Shown here in pieces: positions 26,670 to 38,280 of a stretch of DNA of 64,000 nucleotides. How positions within the stretch are numbered: position 1 is the first letter of the stretch; each line of letters starts with the position of its first letter. Position numbers and translations under genes: made by a program. The DNA lies in contig VTFK01000157.1 of the NCBI GenBank assembly GCA_009617715.1, positions 62,001 to 126,000 of the forward strand, written 5' to 3'. The notes beneath the pieces are model-generated. The model was not told the origin of the DNA. It saw only the letters and a program-made list of their open reading frames with translations, and ran no database searches. The stretch comes from Plectrocnemia conspersa (lineage: Eukaryota; Arthropoda; Insecta; Trichoptera; Polycentropodidae).

Positions 26670-27475
26670 ATAATTTACACGAACAGAGGCGTAACATTCC
26701 ACAACAAATCGACGTCGATAAGAAAATTTAGCCATAAGGCAGAGCGAGCGGAACAGGTGAGATTTACTTCACGGAATCACTTTATTATTTGACTTAAAAC
26801 CATCAATTAGAAGGCGATCTTAGATAATCGGCCTAGAACTTGATATATGACTCCCTCGTGGCTAAGTTCGTGCTCGTAAGTGGCATGTCCGGTATATTTA
26901 CATATTTAAACTTGACAAAAGGAGCGGACTCGAATTAATGCCTTTGGATTGTGCCAACTTTTACAAAGCGACCGCTAATGTACTTTTTGTTGCGACATGC
27001 CATAAAACTAATTACGCAAAAACGTAATTTAAATAATATAATAGTATTGTAGGAGACAGGGAGGTAGATAAAATATTAAATATTGAAGATGTTCTTAATG
27101 AGCTTATTCAGTTTTCAGGCACAAGAGGGCGGGCGCCTTTCTATTTATAGCCGACGACGCATAACGATATGTTTCATACATTATTTATAAGAATCATCTG
27201 GTGTTTGGCCGCCACCATATTACGGATGCTCTGATGTTCAAGAGCAAGAGCACCGGCCAGAGATGAAGGAAGAACTGGCGGCTGCGGTCCATTGTTTCAG
27301 AGAGATTTATTGCCCACGAACCAAACAGAATCGATGCTCACTTTACATGTATCGGCTTGTTTTGTCCAGGAAACCGAAACCACCTGTAAAACGTTTTATT
27401 AAAGAGAAACTGCATCAGAAAAATCAAAACCATCTCACAGAAACTACAGTCTGGAAGTAAAGTATACGATTACAT
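26670..27475. other. GC-richer islands, coding status unclear
   Basis: Two blocks of higher GC, 26670-27000 and 27110-27470. The second contains a 65-codon plus-strand frame from 27263 (MKEELAAAVHCFREIYCPRT), with a possible acceptor TTCAGTTTTCAG near 27117. On the minus strand, TTTTACAG at about 27390 and AAA/GTGAGC at about 27348 could bracket a 42-nt open segment. Neither is compelling. Candidate regulatory element or small exon. Confidence 0.3.
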
Positions 27476-28845
27476 TTCGTATTAGCCAATAATAATCAAA
27501 CGACTTGTATTTTTTTAAATTATTTACTAAAAAGCAAATAATCTTATTAGATCTATCTTACAAGAAACAATTTTTGAAGAGAATCATTATCTGAGATCTG
27601 AAATATTTTTTTTAAGATAAATGGCTCCAAAAGCAAATTTGCAAATGATAAAATTATAATGACAGTTTGGTGGTATTCTGTGGGAATTATTCATGGATTG
27701 TTTAATAATCCAAGTGAGACTGTTATAGCGAACTCATATTGTAGTGCAATTGAAATTATGCATAAAAAAGTAAACATAAAACATACGATATTGGTTAACT
27801 GACAGAAAATGTAAGACCACATACTTTTGTTGCAAAATTAAATGAATTAAGATTACAAATTTTCAGACTCACATTTTTAAACACTTAGACTATTTTTTTT
27901 TAATTAATCAGAGCAATATTATAAAATCCTCAAGATAATTTCACAACCTCTAAATATTAAGATTTTTATAAACAAGGGATTCATTTATTGGTTAATCGTT
28001 GGTAAAAAATCTTTTCTGCAAATAGAGCATATTTCAATTATTAAAATCGTAGTTAAAAATATATACGGTTTAATAACTAATAAAAAAATCAGCTACTTCA
28101 TATGAAACAATCTGATAACATGCATTAGAGAATGACTTAATACGTCCCAAGTATTTTACGTTAATATTTTTTTTTAAATGAAATATTTTTTAAATGAAAA
28201 TAGCATCGCGAATCGCTACTTAAATGCTGTGTACCACAATACTCATAGCAGTGAAGCTTATGGCATTTTATCGGAAGACAAAGTACATTTTTTCGGTGAA
28301 TAAGATCCATGGATTGTTTCTACACTGTCCGTTTTATGACAATGTTTCAAACATCCTAGTCTTATTAAATATATATTCGAAAGAAAATTTTACTAGAATA
28401 TTTGCCCGAAGCGAACATAAAATGTTGGGTTTTAGTTATCTTGATAAGCCAATGTGGCGACCATACACAGATGCCTACATTTAAAAGGGTCTTTTCTTTA
28501 AAAGTGCGTTAATTTACTGTGACTAAAATAATCCTCCATTAACAAGGAAACAAGACAATAGCGCAAAGGATGGGATCACACACAAAGCCCTCGTTACGAC
28601 CAGAAAATCACATACATAACATGATTTTTGTTCTTACGGTAAATATTCTCCGTCATTGAGAGAATATTTCTTTGTTGCGAAACAATCACAAATATAACAA
28701 ATAAACGGATCTACAAGATTTCCGTTGAAATGCAATACGACCTTAAACAATGCACATTAAACGAATGTCGCTTTCTAAAGGCGTAAACCAATTTCGCCGT
28801 TCTAAGAAGCGACTACAGCGATTGGCTGGATGATCGCTGCATAAT
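27476..28845. other. AT-rich DNA with an unassigned open frame
   Basis: Mostly AT-rich. An 86-codon plus-strand frame at 28224-28484 has less biased composition than its surroundings and a hydrophobic start, but no recognisable motif. GC rises from about 28560, approaching the candidate LTR. Confidence 0.3.
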
Positions 28846-29161
28846 TGTGATTGGTGAGAAAGCTTTGTAGCCCTGGATACTTAAGCCTGGACTCTGATGC
28901 GGAGAAGGCAGTCACCAGCAGCCACTCGAAGACTCAGGAAGACAACATATTGTCATGGGCGCTCACATCCCGAAAGGAACTCAGCAGAGAGAGATCTTCC
29001 ACGAACATCATCCCTGTGCCAGCTTCTCCACCACCGCTCGGTAAAAACATCTCGCCATTTATCATCTGTCGCAATTGTAATATAATATAATAAAACTCTA
29101 ACTAGATTCCACTAAGCGTCTCACTGGCTACGAAGTCACACCCTTCTCAAACCTTAAACCA
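28846..29161 (+). mobile_element. Candidate solo LTR
   Basis: A GC-richer 316-bp segment starts TGTGATTGG and ends TTAAACCA (TG...CA), flanked by an identical 5-bp ATAAT at 28841-28845 and 29162-29166. It contains a CCAAT-type box, a possible TATA-like TACTTAAG near 28880, and an AATAAA signal at 29088 in the downstream third, an LTR-like layout. No internal retrotransposon sequence is present on either side. Other TG/CA pairs in this block give near-matches, so the exact ends are uncertain, and ATAAT is a weak duplication in AT-rich DNA. Confidence 0.4.
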
Positions 29162-29166
29162 ATAAT

Positions 29167-31260
29167 TGCCATTCAGATTGTTTAATATTTTTTTAGCAAA
29201 TCAAGTTCCTTTTTAGACATATGCATCAAATGAAGATATGCATTAAAAGTAGCTCATTTACTTGTATTACCGAAATTATATTTTTAATAAAGATACATTC
29301 AACTAAAAATATATAATGAAAAGAGTATATTTAGAAAAATTAAGAATTAAATAATAAAAAAATAGTATCTAACTATCTATTTTTAGTAAAGAAGTGTGCC
29401 GTTATATATCAAACTCCAAGTATATTTTTAGAAGTCTCCGAAATCAAATGTAAATATACTTTCTTCATATTGTATATATTACAGAACAAACATAATCCTT
29501 TATTTGAACAACTTATTCATACTTGAATAAATTAGTCAAATATGTTTTTTTACTTCATATATCTATTTAAACAGCTTAAAAATGATATAAATATAAATTT
29601 AAAATTAAAAAATCATTTTTCAAACAATACTTTCAAAAAAACCTATTTTTTATTATTATTTACTTTGATATAAACCTAATTCATAAAAATATAAGTATGA
29701 TAGTACGAGAGGAAGAAAATATTAGTCGCTCCGATGAATGCGTGTATTTGTATGATATGTATTTTTTCCGACCGTGACTTTTTTCTTTCTGCCTGTATGT
29801 GTGTGCTAACAATGCAATTTTCTTACGTAAAATTTTTAATTGTCGTTACATAATTTTCCTTTTGTAACAATACGCTTGATTCAAGTACCGTTGCGGTGCG
29901 TCTTGTGTATTGTGCGTGTTGCAATTTAAGGTCAACCGAGTCTATGAATTATCTAAAATATTCGATCTTGCTGTGAGATGCGATTCGAAGCCGGTCTTAT
30001 TAAGGTAATGGGAATGATTGATAATCTAATATTTTTGCAAAAACATCTTTGAGCAATCTTGTAAAATATCCATTTGTAAATTCTACTTACAAATTTTTAA
30101 AGATATTATTCATACTAATGAATATTTTCAGCAAATTAAGGAATATTGAGATAATAAATATCTAAGTAGAATAATATTATCCCTTTTAATCCAAGAAGAC
30201 TAAAATATCGGCACATCCTACTTATGCGAAAAATTTCGGTGCAATTTTTAAAATTCATTTGCACAAGTTTGATATGTTTGTATATGCACAATGTGTCAAC
30301 ATGAAAAGAATATATTAGCTCTATCTCAGGAAAATCTAACGGTACCTAGAAGTTCCCACTAATTCTGTTATTTAACAGAGAAATGACTGCGCTCTTTTTT
30401 ATGATAAGGATGGCTGGCAAAGTGAAAACAAAAGCAGGTATTGCATACACGATTCAGACTTATGTTTACCCAAATAGTCCACGAAATATGCTTCATTAAA
30501 TATTAGCAATAAGTAACTCTCAAAAAATATATTTAAATAAAAAACGTATGTGAAAAATTTGCGTGAAATATATGTTTTTTAGTAAAAAAAAACATTTTCA
30601 TTAGAAAATAATGCAATATTTTTTTCTGTTACCAACTAAAAATAAATTGTATTATACGATATAATTAAAATGTGTTGACGGGTGTTTTTTTAAATCAAAT
30701 TTGATTTATATCATTTTTTTAAGTCAATAAATATGTTTTTTAATGTTATAACAACTAAATATTATTGCTTTTTATTACCTTACATTATTGAGAATATACA
30801 AAAAAGTTTTAAATTTTTAATCAAATATAATATATATAAAAAAAATATTGAAATATGCAAATCAATGATTTTTGAAAGAAAAATTGCATATGTTAGGCCA
30901 AATTGTCTGGTACTAAAAGGGTTATGCAGTATTTTTAATCTATTTACATAAACATCTATAACATAAATTTAATTAATGTTACATTAGTAGAAATAAATAA
31001 GTATACAAAAAAAAACCTTTTGAAAATAAATATTATTTTAATATTCTAAAATTAATATTAAATGTGCAATAATGAATCTAAAACAATATATAGAAATCAC
31101 ATCTCAATCACAAAAATATCACAATCATTAATTATATAAATATGTCACATTTTGAACAAATTTACAATTTTCTATCCACTCCTACCTCAAAAGGTTCTTT
31201 CAGATAATTGTTACTGACAAAAAATAATAACTAATATATTTTATTGAAAAAATTGAGTGG
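29167..31260. other. AT-rich DNA with one GC-richer patch
   Basis: Mostly AT-rich. A patch at about 29870-30010 has higher CpG and could be a small conserved non-coding element. Nothing else recognisable. Confidence 0.4.
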
Positions 31261-31265
31261 TGCTC

Positions 31266-31675
31266 TGGTCTCTGGTATACAAATTTATTATGCCTGCACT
31301 ACACTCTCTGGAAGTTGGTAGGTTGGCCAATGACGGAGAATATAGTGGGTTACTTCGGTCGAGTTTGGTTCTGCCCACTTTAAAATCTCTCGGAAGTTGT
31401 CTGAGGTTACCGAGAATGGGAGGTAAAGTGGGGGTAATTCAGTCGACTTGGCCAGTGATTGTCGGCATTATTTCTGAGTCAAAAGGACCGAAGTCGGAGC
31501 TGCTCTTTCGAGCATGAGCGGTGAGATACTTCCCCTTTCACTCTCTCGCGTGTTAAGTGACGAGAGTTAGAGAGATAATGATATGGTGTTTTTTCAGTAT
31601 GCGCGTAGGAGTCCTATGGTTAACACGCATGTCAAGCGCTGCATCGTGGTCAGGTGGTCAAGTTATAATACCACA
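31266..31675 (-). mobile_element. Candidate solo LTR of a retrotransposon
   Basis: On the minus strand the segment starts TGTGGTATTATAAC and ends TATACCAGAGACCA, giving the TG...CA ends of an LTR, 410 bp long. The flanks are TGCTC (31261-31265) and TGCTT (31676-31680), a 5-bp duplication with one change. An AATAAA signal lies about 20 bases from the 3' end on the same strand. Composition is much GC-richer than the flanks. Two short open frames inside (31257-31517 and 31557-31772, plus strand) are antisense to the LTR and probably chance. No adjoining internal region was found, so this would be a solo LTR. Confidence 0.55.
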
Positions 31676-31680
31676 TGCTT

Positions 31681-32534
31681 ATCGGGAACTTCAACAGACT
31701 CTTACTGACATCTTTGAATATCTTAGGGCACCAAAAGGGATTAATTATATTGTTGATAATATATTCTTCTAACAAATATAGTTAATATATTTTTTTTCAT
31801 ATAAAATTAAATAGTTTAAAAATAATTAGTGATACTTGATTTTGGTAAAAAAATCGTTTCAAATATCCTTATGTATTTTCCTAGATCGGTTTATATAAAT
31901 GGCACATCATAAGAATTCTTATTTAGAATCGATGGCGACAAATTCTAGGATAGTCACAGATGTAGTGATCGTATTCTGAAGTATCATGCAAAAGCCGACA
32001 AAAATTTTGCGTAAATTGAATATTTATGACCGAAAAGTTTTCACTGATATTGTATTGGTGAGTGCTCACACAAACTTTTATAGTTATCAGTAGGTAGCGT
32101 AATTTTAATAATATGACAATTTAAAAATTGCGATTATTTGGCACATTTTTCGATCGCGTGCAAATATGCCAGCTGTACATGACAGCAGCCGCCGTGCGTA
32201 CGTCATTCACGCCCGCCGTCCGGACGGCATATGAAATTTGTGGCAGTGCGACGACCTCGGCTTCAGTTGAACTTCAGTTCGGATAGCTTCCAGAAAGTGT
32301 AGAGCAAGCATTAGACATTCAGAAGCAATCGATTATAGACTATATTTTGTCAAAGACGATGTTCTAGATTTATTTTTCCAAAAGAAGAAAGATTTGTCGC
32401 CCGAATTTTCAAAAATATATTTTTTTATAATGCAAGTGTTTTAATTAAGATATTAAATATACTGAAACTATGATTTTGTTAATCAATAAACACAGATGAT
32501 TTTTTCGGTCCATTAATTAAAATAATAATAATAA
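31681..32534. other. Mixed DNA, possibly body of a hAT-like element
   Basis: Includes a CpG-rich block at 32150-32330 and AT-rich remainder. It lies directly left of the hAT-type terminus at 32590 and could be its interior. The left end of such an element was not found, and no transposase motif is visible. Confidence 0.3.
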
Positions 32535-32590
32535 TAATGTCAATACCGATAATACTAGTATTGAAAATTTCGGTATTATTGCAATCCCTA
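32535..32590 (-). mobile_element. hAT-type terminus, family shared with 50005-50070
   Basis: Read on the minus strand from 32590, the end is TAGGGATTGCAATAATACCG, then TTTTCAATAC and a palindromic GTATTATCGGTATTG region. A second copy in the same orientation ends at 50070. Ends of the form TAGGGAT are known in the Ac branch of hAT elements. Opposite ends and target duplications were not located for either copy. Confidence 0.5.
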
Positions 32591-33081
32591 ATCGTGACTC
32601 CTCATTGGGGTATAAAAATATAATATATTTCGATAATAGATAATAAATTTAAACTTACAATACAATTAAATTTTATTTTAACCTTGGAAATTTAATATAT
32701 TAGTAGGATTATTTTTTAATGACTTTAATTAAGCTAGGTTTTAGTATAATTCAATTAAAATAGGAACAAAATATTTATAGTATTGTATATATGAGGTTTT
32801 ATTAATAAAATATTAATTTTAATAATGTAATAAATTTAGTTTTTTCTACGTAATAAAGTTCATGGGTATTATAGAAAGCCACATGTATATGTAATGCAAT
32901 AAGAAACGCATATAGCATAAGGATATATGTATTTTTGAAGGGAATGCAGTTTGCATTGACCTCTCGATTAAGCTCGACAAAGCAGTTCACATTATAAACC
33001 ACATGTAGAACGAAAGTGATCCTGTTTCGAAACTATTTTATGATAACATTTTTACAATATGATAAAAAAAAATCAACTCAC
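32591..33081. other. AT-rich non-coding DNA
   Basis: Nothing recognisable. It would be intron downstream of the minus-strand exon at 33082-33165. Confidence 0.45.
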
Positions 33082-33165
33082 TGTACTTCCGCTCCAGCCT
33101 GACGATATTGCTCTTCACCGCAGTTCTGCAAACGTTCTCTATCACTTCAGAACTAAGCACAATCA
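33082..33165 (-). CDS. Internal coding exon, product not recognised
   Basis: An 84-nt minus-strand exon. The acceptor is AAATTTTCTTCAG before 33165 and the donor is TACA/GTGAGTTGA after 33082, both strong. One frame is open, encoding IVLSSEVIENVCRTAVKSNI then VRLERKY, with one base used from the upstream exon and one base (A) left for the next. The heptad-like pattern and charged residues suggest a helical, perhaps coiled-coil, segment. The phase allows direct joining to the exon at 5196-5341, making the junction ...RLERKY-N-DVKTRMG. This is a symmetrical phase-1 exon and so could also be skipped without shifting the frame. The upstream GC-rich sequence (to about 33290) may be conserved. No family is recognised. 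Confidence 0.6.
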
Positions 33166-34505
33166 CTGAAGAAAATTTCCCACCGCCTCAGAGTGTGTAG
33201 TATGTACGTCCATTTAACAGCGAGCTTTGCGCTGCACTGTCAATAGAACAACAACACGGCGAAACGCGCACCTACAACAAACAGCAATATGAAGATTGTT
33301 ATTGAAAATATATTGTAATGAGACGTTAAGAGGCGAAGACTAACGCACGATTTTTATTGAATCGAGTACATCAAACGGCAATATTTAAACTGACGGGTAA
33401 TTTGAGATATTTGGTCATATTCTAGTTCCTAATCCCGTGCTACTTAAATTTTTTAAACATAGTTCAAAACCGTTTGCTCCCTGGTAAAAATATATAATTT
33501 TATTAACACTAAGCTCATGGGATTCAATTTATAATCCGTGCTAATTAATCTAATCTAAGCTAGTAAACATTTTATTGTACAGTAATATTATTAACTACTA
33601 CATTAATTGCATCAAGTTATGGTTGTCTTCTATATATGCTCATGTTAATTGCATATTTACAGTAAGTACATAATAAAATTCAAATTAAACAGTTATTGTC
33701 GTAAACTTCCTATTAACGATAAGAACGACACGTCATATAAAATTTAAGTTCGAATGTCACTATCCATCTTCATACTAAAAAGTAGGTTAACTAATATATC
33801 TTTAAATGCCCCACATTTAACACCAAGTAGTTTGATTGAAAGCTAATTAGTTTTGCCATTTTTTAAATTGGTTATATCCATCACAATAACATATGTATGT
33901 ATAGTATAATTTGTGTACGATAGGCGCCGGCCTACGAACAATTTTCCATAAGCAAACAGACACCGCGTGTGGGTAAGTAATTATTAACGCAATCGAAAGC
34001 GGATATGGTTTATTGTTGCTAAATGGCAATTTTGCAACGATGTCGTGTCCCAGAGATGTATATTGGATATTTATATATGGATAATAGCAATTATTTATTT
34101 TGACTAATGCTATGAAAAATGTTTATAAGGATTACAATCTTGACAATTTGTGGGCTAATGACGATTGATTTTTTATTTTTCTAGTATGAAATATTGAGGG
34201 GTATTGGATTTATAAAAAATACACATTAGTATTAGTCAAAAATCGATGGCATTTGTTGTAGATACATTGGTTAATTCAATATTTGTCAATTTATTTTTTT
34301 CTAACTATACTTTCCACTGACAAAATTATAAGTCTAACTACGTATTGTGTTATATTTTATAGATCTAGTAAAATAGTGAAATGACTGTTAGTGGGAATAC
34401 TATTTGAGACGCCTTTTTATGAGTTTTTCTTTGTGTACATAATGACATTTTAAAGTGATTTAAAAAAAGTAAAATTCGGCAATCCATATATAAAAATACA
34501 ATAAC
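33166..34505. other. GC-richer then AT-rich DNA
   Basis: 33166-33310 continues the GC-rich island of the exon. A further patch at 33880-34030 has a plus-strand GG/GTAAGTAATT donor-like site preceded by a short open segment, but its upstream acceptor is poor. The rest is AT-rich. Confidence 0.35.
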
Positions 34506-34509
34506 TAAC

Positions 34510-34812
34510 GAGAGAGGAGGGGGGAAGACGGGACAAATTTTTGGGGCCCAACTATACATATTTATAAAAAAAAACTAAAAACTGGCATCAAATAACGAAT
34601 CTGAACTAAGCTAATTGTTTGTGATGTATGTATTTTAGGTTTAAGTTTCTTTCTTTTTTTTATACATACTAAAATAAATAAAAGGAGAGAAACATTGCCT
34701 TTAAAAGCACCCACTTTATAGAAAGTACTTTTATAATAAGCATCATTAATCAAAGGAACAGAGTGTATTTTTTTGATGCGGCTCCATTTGTGTTTAAATT
34801 TATTTGCAAATT
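34510..34812 (+). repeat. hAT-derived repeat, copy 1
   Basis: About 300 bases closely matching 61996-62307, including GGGACAAATTTTTGGGGCCC, the word TTTTATACATACTAAAATA, and GATGCGGCTCC. The other copy starts with an intact CAGGCCTGCCAAGAGG terminus; here the first bases of the end have been lost. Followed directly by transposase remains of the same element. Confidence 0.8.
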
Positions 34813-34906
34813 AATGTTGATTTTATTGCTTATTAAATCTTATAAAATATTACATAAAGAAATATTCAACGAATGTAAATGAGTAGCAGTAAATTTAGGT
34901 ATTCGA

Positions 34907-35226
34907 TCTGAATTTTCAAGAAATAACGAAAAATCAACAACTATACCAGCTGAATTTTATAAATTTAATGTTTGTATAGATTGTATAATCGATAATTTAA
35001 TAACTAGATTTGATGCAGCAAGAGAAATAAATAACGCATTTAGTTTCATGTGATTTTTTCACGATTTAAATAATGATGAAATTCTAGAAAAAGCAAAAAA
35101 CTACGAAACAAATATAACGATGATCTTGGTGAGCTGTTAACTTAAGGAATATTACATTTAAAATCAATATGTGATGCAAATAATGAAATCAAAAATATTT
35201 TACCCATACAGTTTGTAAATAAATAA
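34907..35226 (+). pseudogene. hAT transposase remnant, zinc-finger-MYM1-like group
   Basis: The plus strand reads SEFSRNNEKSTTIPAEFYKF, then NVCIDCIIDNLITRFDAARE and FSFM, an in-frame stop, then EILEKAKNYETNITM, and after a frameshift DLGELLT and LHLKSICDANNEIKNILP. This follows the layout of the central-to-C-terminal part of hAT transposases resembling zinc finger MYM-type protein 1: a short block ending E-F/Y-Y/F-K-x-N-V, D-x-I-I-x-x-L-x-x-R-F, and a later acidic helix. Stops and a frameshift make it a pseudogene. The terminal dimerisation segment is not seen; other repeats interrupt the element downstream. Confidence 0.65.
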
Positions 35227-35334
35227 ATCAACTCTTAATATTGTTATTGGTTTAAGATTATTTTTTAGAAAACCAGTAAATGTTATATAAATGAAAACGC
35301 GTGGAGGAACAGTTAGTGGCATTTGCCCTCTCTT

Positions 35335-35400
35335 GAATTTGGCCATAAAACTGCATGTTTTCAATGAAATACTATGAATCGAAATATTAAAAAAAATACC
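35335..35400. repeat. Short dispersed repeat, copy 1
   Basis: TTGAATTTGGCCATAAAACT and the following 45 bases recur with changes at 36293-36360, in the same orientation and both ending near a TTACC/ATACC word. The two copies flank the fold-back insertion, so they could be pieces of one older repeat. Confidence 0.6.
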
Positions 35401-35559
35401 ACTCATTTGGCCTTCTTTTGCCCTCATTTTAAAAAAATGTGATTCTAAACCAGAAATTCTCGGGTTATCCCTTGAAAATATCTAAAAAAACATTTTAAAA
35501 TCTATTCCAAAATATTTTTTAAAATATCATTTCAATGATATTTTACGGTATAATACTTT

Positions 35560-35960
35560 TCAGTAAAGTTATATTTTCATTATTGAAGTCCAAATACATT
35601 TTCATTAGTAGATATATATTTTTACTAGCGAAAATATATTTTAATAACCGATAGGCGCTGGTGAAATTAAATGCTGCTCAAAAATATCTATGATACTCAA
35701 TTTAAATGTCGCGTTGCTGTTCAAACCCAAACCCAATTTAATGAAAGTTCTAAAGATAATTATAGTTTTAGAATTTTCATTAGCTCAATTCCAAAATTCA
35801 AACTAAGCCAACTCAGAGGAAAATAAGCGGAAGAAGTACAGACAGACATCACATCTCGTTGTATAATTTGTCTGAACTTCGATATTACACTATTTAAAAA
35901 AAATATTAAAGCTATTTTTATTGATATAACTACGGAATTTTAATATGAGAGTATTGACCA
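35560..35960. repeat. Dispersed repeat, body, copy A
   Basis: Matches 55960-56130 and 57200-57426 in order: GGCGCTGGTGAAATTAAATG, CAAACCCAAACCC, CAAACTAAGCCAACTCA, AAATAAGCGGAAGAA and GTACAGACAGACATC. It leads straight into the fold-back arms at 35961. In copy B the same order is kept but split by about 1.1 kb of extra sequence. Confidence 0.8.
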
Positions 35961-36213
35961 AAGTGTATTCAAACTGAATTTTGGTCAATAGAAGGGCGCA
36001 AAAATAATTATCTCTTCTCAGAAGTCAAAAATTCACGTCAAAAGCAATAAAATCGTGTCGGCGCCGCAATCGTGGGAACGCTCGGTAACGAGCGTTCCTA
36101 CTGCGACGGTTCCGACACGATTTTATTGCTTTTGACGTGGATTTTTGACTTCTGAGAAGGGATAATTGTTTTTTGCGTCCTCCTATTAGTCAAAATTCGG
36201 TTTAGATATGCTT
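35961..36213. repeat. Fold-back (long inverted repeat) element
   Basis: Two arms of about 124 bp, 35961-36084 and 36089-36213, are inverted copies of each other with only scattered mismatches. The hairpin tip is GGAACGCTCG-GTAA-CGAGCGTTCC (perfect 10-bp stem, 4-base loop, 36075-36098). Within each arm lie GAATTTTGGTCAATAG-like, CTTCTCAGAAGTCAAAAAT and CACGTCAAAAGCAATAAAAT words. Partial copies occur at 24304-24446 and 57427-57530, and a fragment (TTTATTGCTTTTGACGTGG) at about 36258-36278. No coding capacity. It fits a fold-back/MITE-like element; the superfamily is not evident. Confidence 0.85.
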
Positions 36214-36292
36214 CTATCGATTCTCACTTATTGTAAGTCGCTATTCACTGCACGTTTTTATTGCTTTTGACGTGGATTCTAAACAGGGACCC

Positions 36293-36360
36293 CTTTGAAT
36301 TTGGCCAGAAAAATGCATGTCATTTAATAAGAAACTTGATGAAATGGATATATTGAAAAA
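36293..36360. repeat. Short dispersed repeat, copy 2
   Basis: Same-orientation partner of 35335-35400 beginning TTGAATTTGGCCAGAAAAA. Confidence 0.6.
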
Positions 36361-36439
36361 TTACCCACACATCCTTTAAATCAGTTCCTATCAGCTAGTA
36401 CCTATTAATATTTAGTCAAAAAGTTATATTACGACGGTA

Positions 36440-36491
36440 AAAATACATAAAATGCTTTTTTATCATGGGGCCCAGAATCATTCCCAGGGCA
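36440..36491 (-). mobile_element. Possible right end of the interrupted hAT element
   Basis: Read on the minus strand this gives CTGCCCTGGGAATGATTCTG then GGGCCCCATGA, similar in style to the G-rich, GGGGCCC-containing left end at 34510/61996. It would close a hAT relic of about 2 kb that was invaded by the 35560-36213 repeat. A similar G/C-rich word occurs at 57597-57640. No duplication was identified. Confidence 0.3.
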
Positions 36492-37000
36492 GTATTTAAA
36501 GAATTTTAAGAAAAAATAATTAAAATTGTGAATCACTCAAATTTATACCAAACAAACAATTTAAAATCTGGATCGTTTTCGCGTAGAAATAATTAACAAA
36601 ATGGCTTAGAAAATTCTCATTAAAAATCTTAACAAACACAAAAAAGCTATGTATTTTATTTTTTTGATAGGGTTGCCAAATTTTATAAATGCCTTTAATA
36701 CTTTTAAATAATATTGGAATTAATTCTGCCTCAATTATAAATAAAATAACATCCATATATTTAGCAATCCCATAATGAATGCCAATTTTTTTAATAAAAT
36801 ATTAAAATCGCTATTTTAATATATTTGTCCTGAAACATATTTCGTTGAATGAATAAACATAAAAACGTACATACGTACATTCAACTCTAGCCGTTTATTA
36901 ATATTATTATAGAGATCAGAGAAAAATATACACGATATTTTTTCAATCTATATAATACAGAACAACATCAAACAAACAAGTATTATAAATTACATCCAAC
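36492..37000. other. AT-rich non-coding DNA
   Basis: Nothing recognisable. Confidence 0.45.
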
Positions 37001-37410
37001 CGATCGAGCAATTTCAGTGCGTCAATTGCTCGCCAAGATCAATTTCGATTTTTTTTTAGTCTTTCCAACTTAATAGATTATTATTCTTCGCTTGCTCGAT
37101 CTATGCTATCCCACCCGGGGTACCTGACGCCCCATTATTAATATTTCAACCCTGACGTCCGCGTACGATTTATATTAATTAACTTTCCTTCGCATTTGAC
37201 AACTTCACTGGTCTTCTTATCTAGCCGGAGGCTGCGACCGAATGCAATTATATGGACGAGTGCATTAGATATTCATCTCACGAATTAATTGATATACATG
37301 TTCGCCGATGGATATATAGCGAAGATGAATGGAGTGAAAGCGGCGCGTACATTGTGCGCAAGGATACCGTTATCCTCAATCGAAGAAGCTAAGAGACTGA
37401 TGCACTTCGT
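37001..37410. other. GC/CpG-rich island, candidate conserved non-coding element
   Basis: Clear compositional island containing AATTAATTGATATA-type homeodomain-like words at 37280-37300 within balanced sequence. All frames are interrupted. Likely regulatory if conserved. Confidence 0.35.
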
Positions 37411-38280
37411 TTAAGGCAAATTCAGTAAATGGACAGATGTGAATTGCGATTAGAATATACTAAAGTTAACAACAAAAACACAATATGTAATGAAACAGCA
37501 ATAAAAGCTCAAAAATAGTACCACAACAATTAAAAAAAAATCGATTGCCATAAATTAATTAGTTCACTAACAGTATGCTTTATTCGGTCTTGTAATTAAA
37601 TAATATTGTTGTCTTTTACATTATAATAGACTAATGCAATATTTGTTGCTTTAACCTAATATTTTCTTTTGAAAAAATATATTTCTTTTGAATATTTTAC
37701 CATAAGTTGAGAAGCAAACATCGATGTGTATATAGCAGTAAAGCCTAAGTTTGTGAATGTTTTACAAAACTTGTAAAAATTAAATTTTTATTAACGTTTA
37801 ATAATATCAGTATATCGGACAATTACAGGTATTGACTAAACTAAAATATACAATAGGGGAAAAAATGTTAGATGCACTTCTACATTATATATTAAAAATA
37901 TATGTTTAAAAATCTTTTGAGCCCAGAAATCCTTTTTATGTTTTCATACTAAGTTTTTCGTCTGAAATATCATATTTTATATTGAATATTTTTGTCTTTG
38001 AAATCGAAATAAGCAATCTATATATTATTACAATTCTAATAAATTATCACATATTAGCTTTTCTTAAATTTTCCTTACATCACAGATGAATAATTGGAAA
38101 TGAAATAGAGCTAGGTTGTAACTGGTAACACCATAAATTGTAAGCTTTAATAGTTTATATAATAATTAAAAACATAGTCACTAATCTATAGACCTTAACT
38201 ACAGTTTGTTGTCTTATTACTAAACTCAATATTTTTTAATACTCGATTTAAATTGTTTATCACGATATTCATTCGTGAGA
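37411..38280. other. AT-rich non-coding DNA
   Basis: Nothing recognisable. Confidence 0.45.

Noticed and set aside
28224..28484. An 86-codon plus-strand frame suggesting a membrane receptor fragment
   Set aside because: Hydrophobic start only; no conserved receptor motif, no splice sites, and no partner exons nearby.
33925..33974. A 49-nt plus-strand exon before GG/GTAAGTAATT
   Set aside because: The acceptor has no pyrimidine tract and more than one frame is open.
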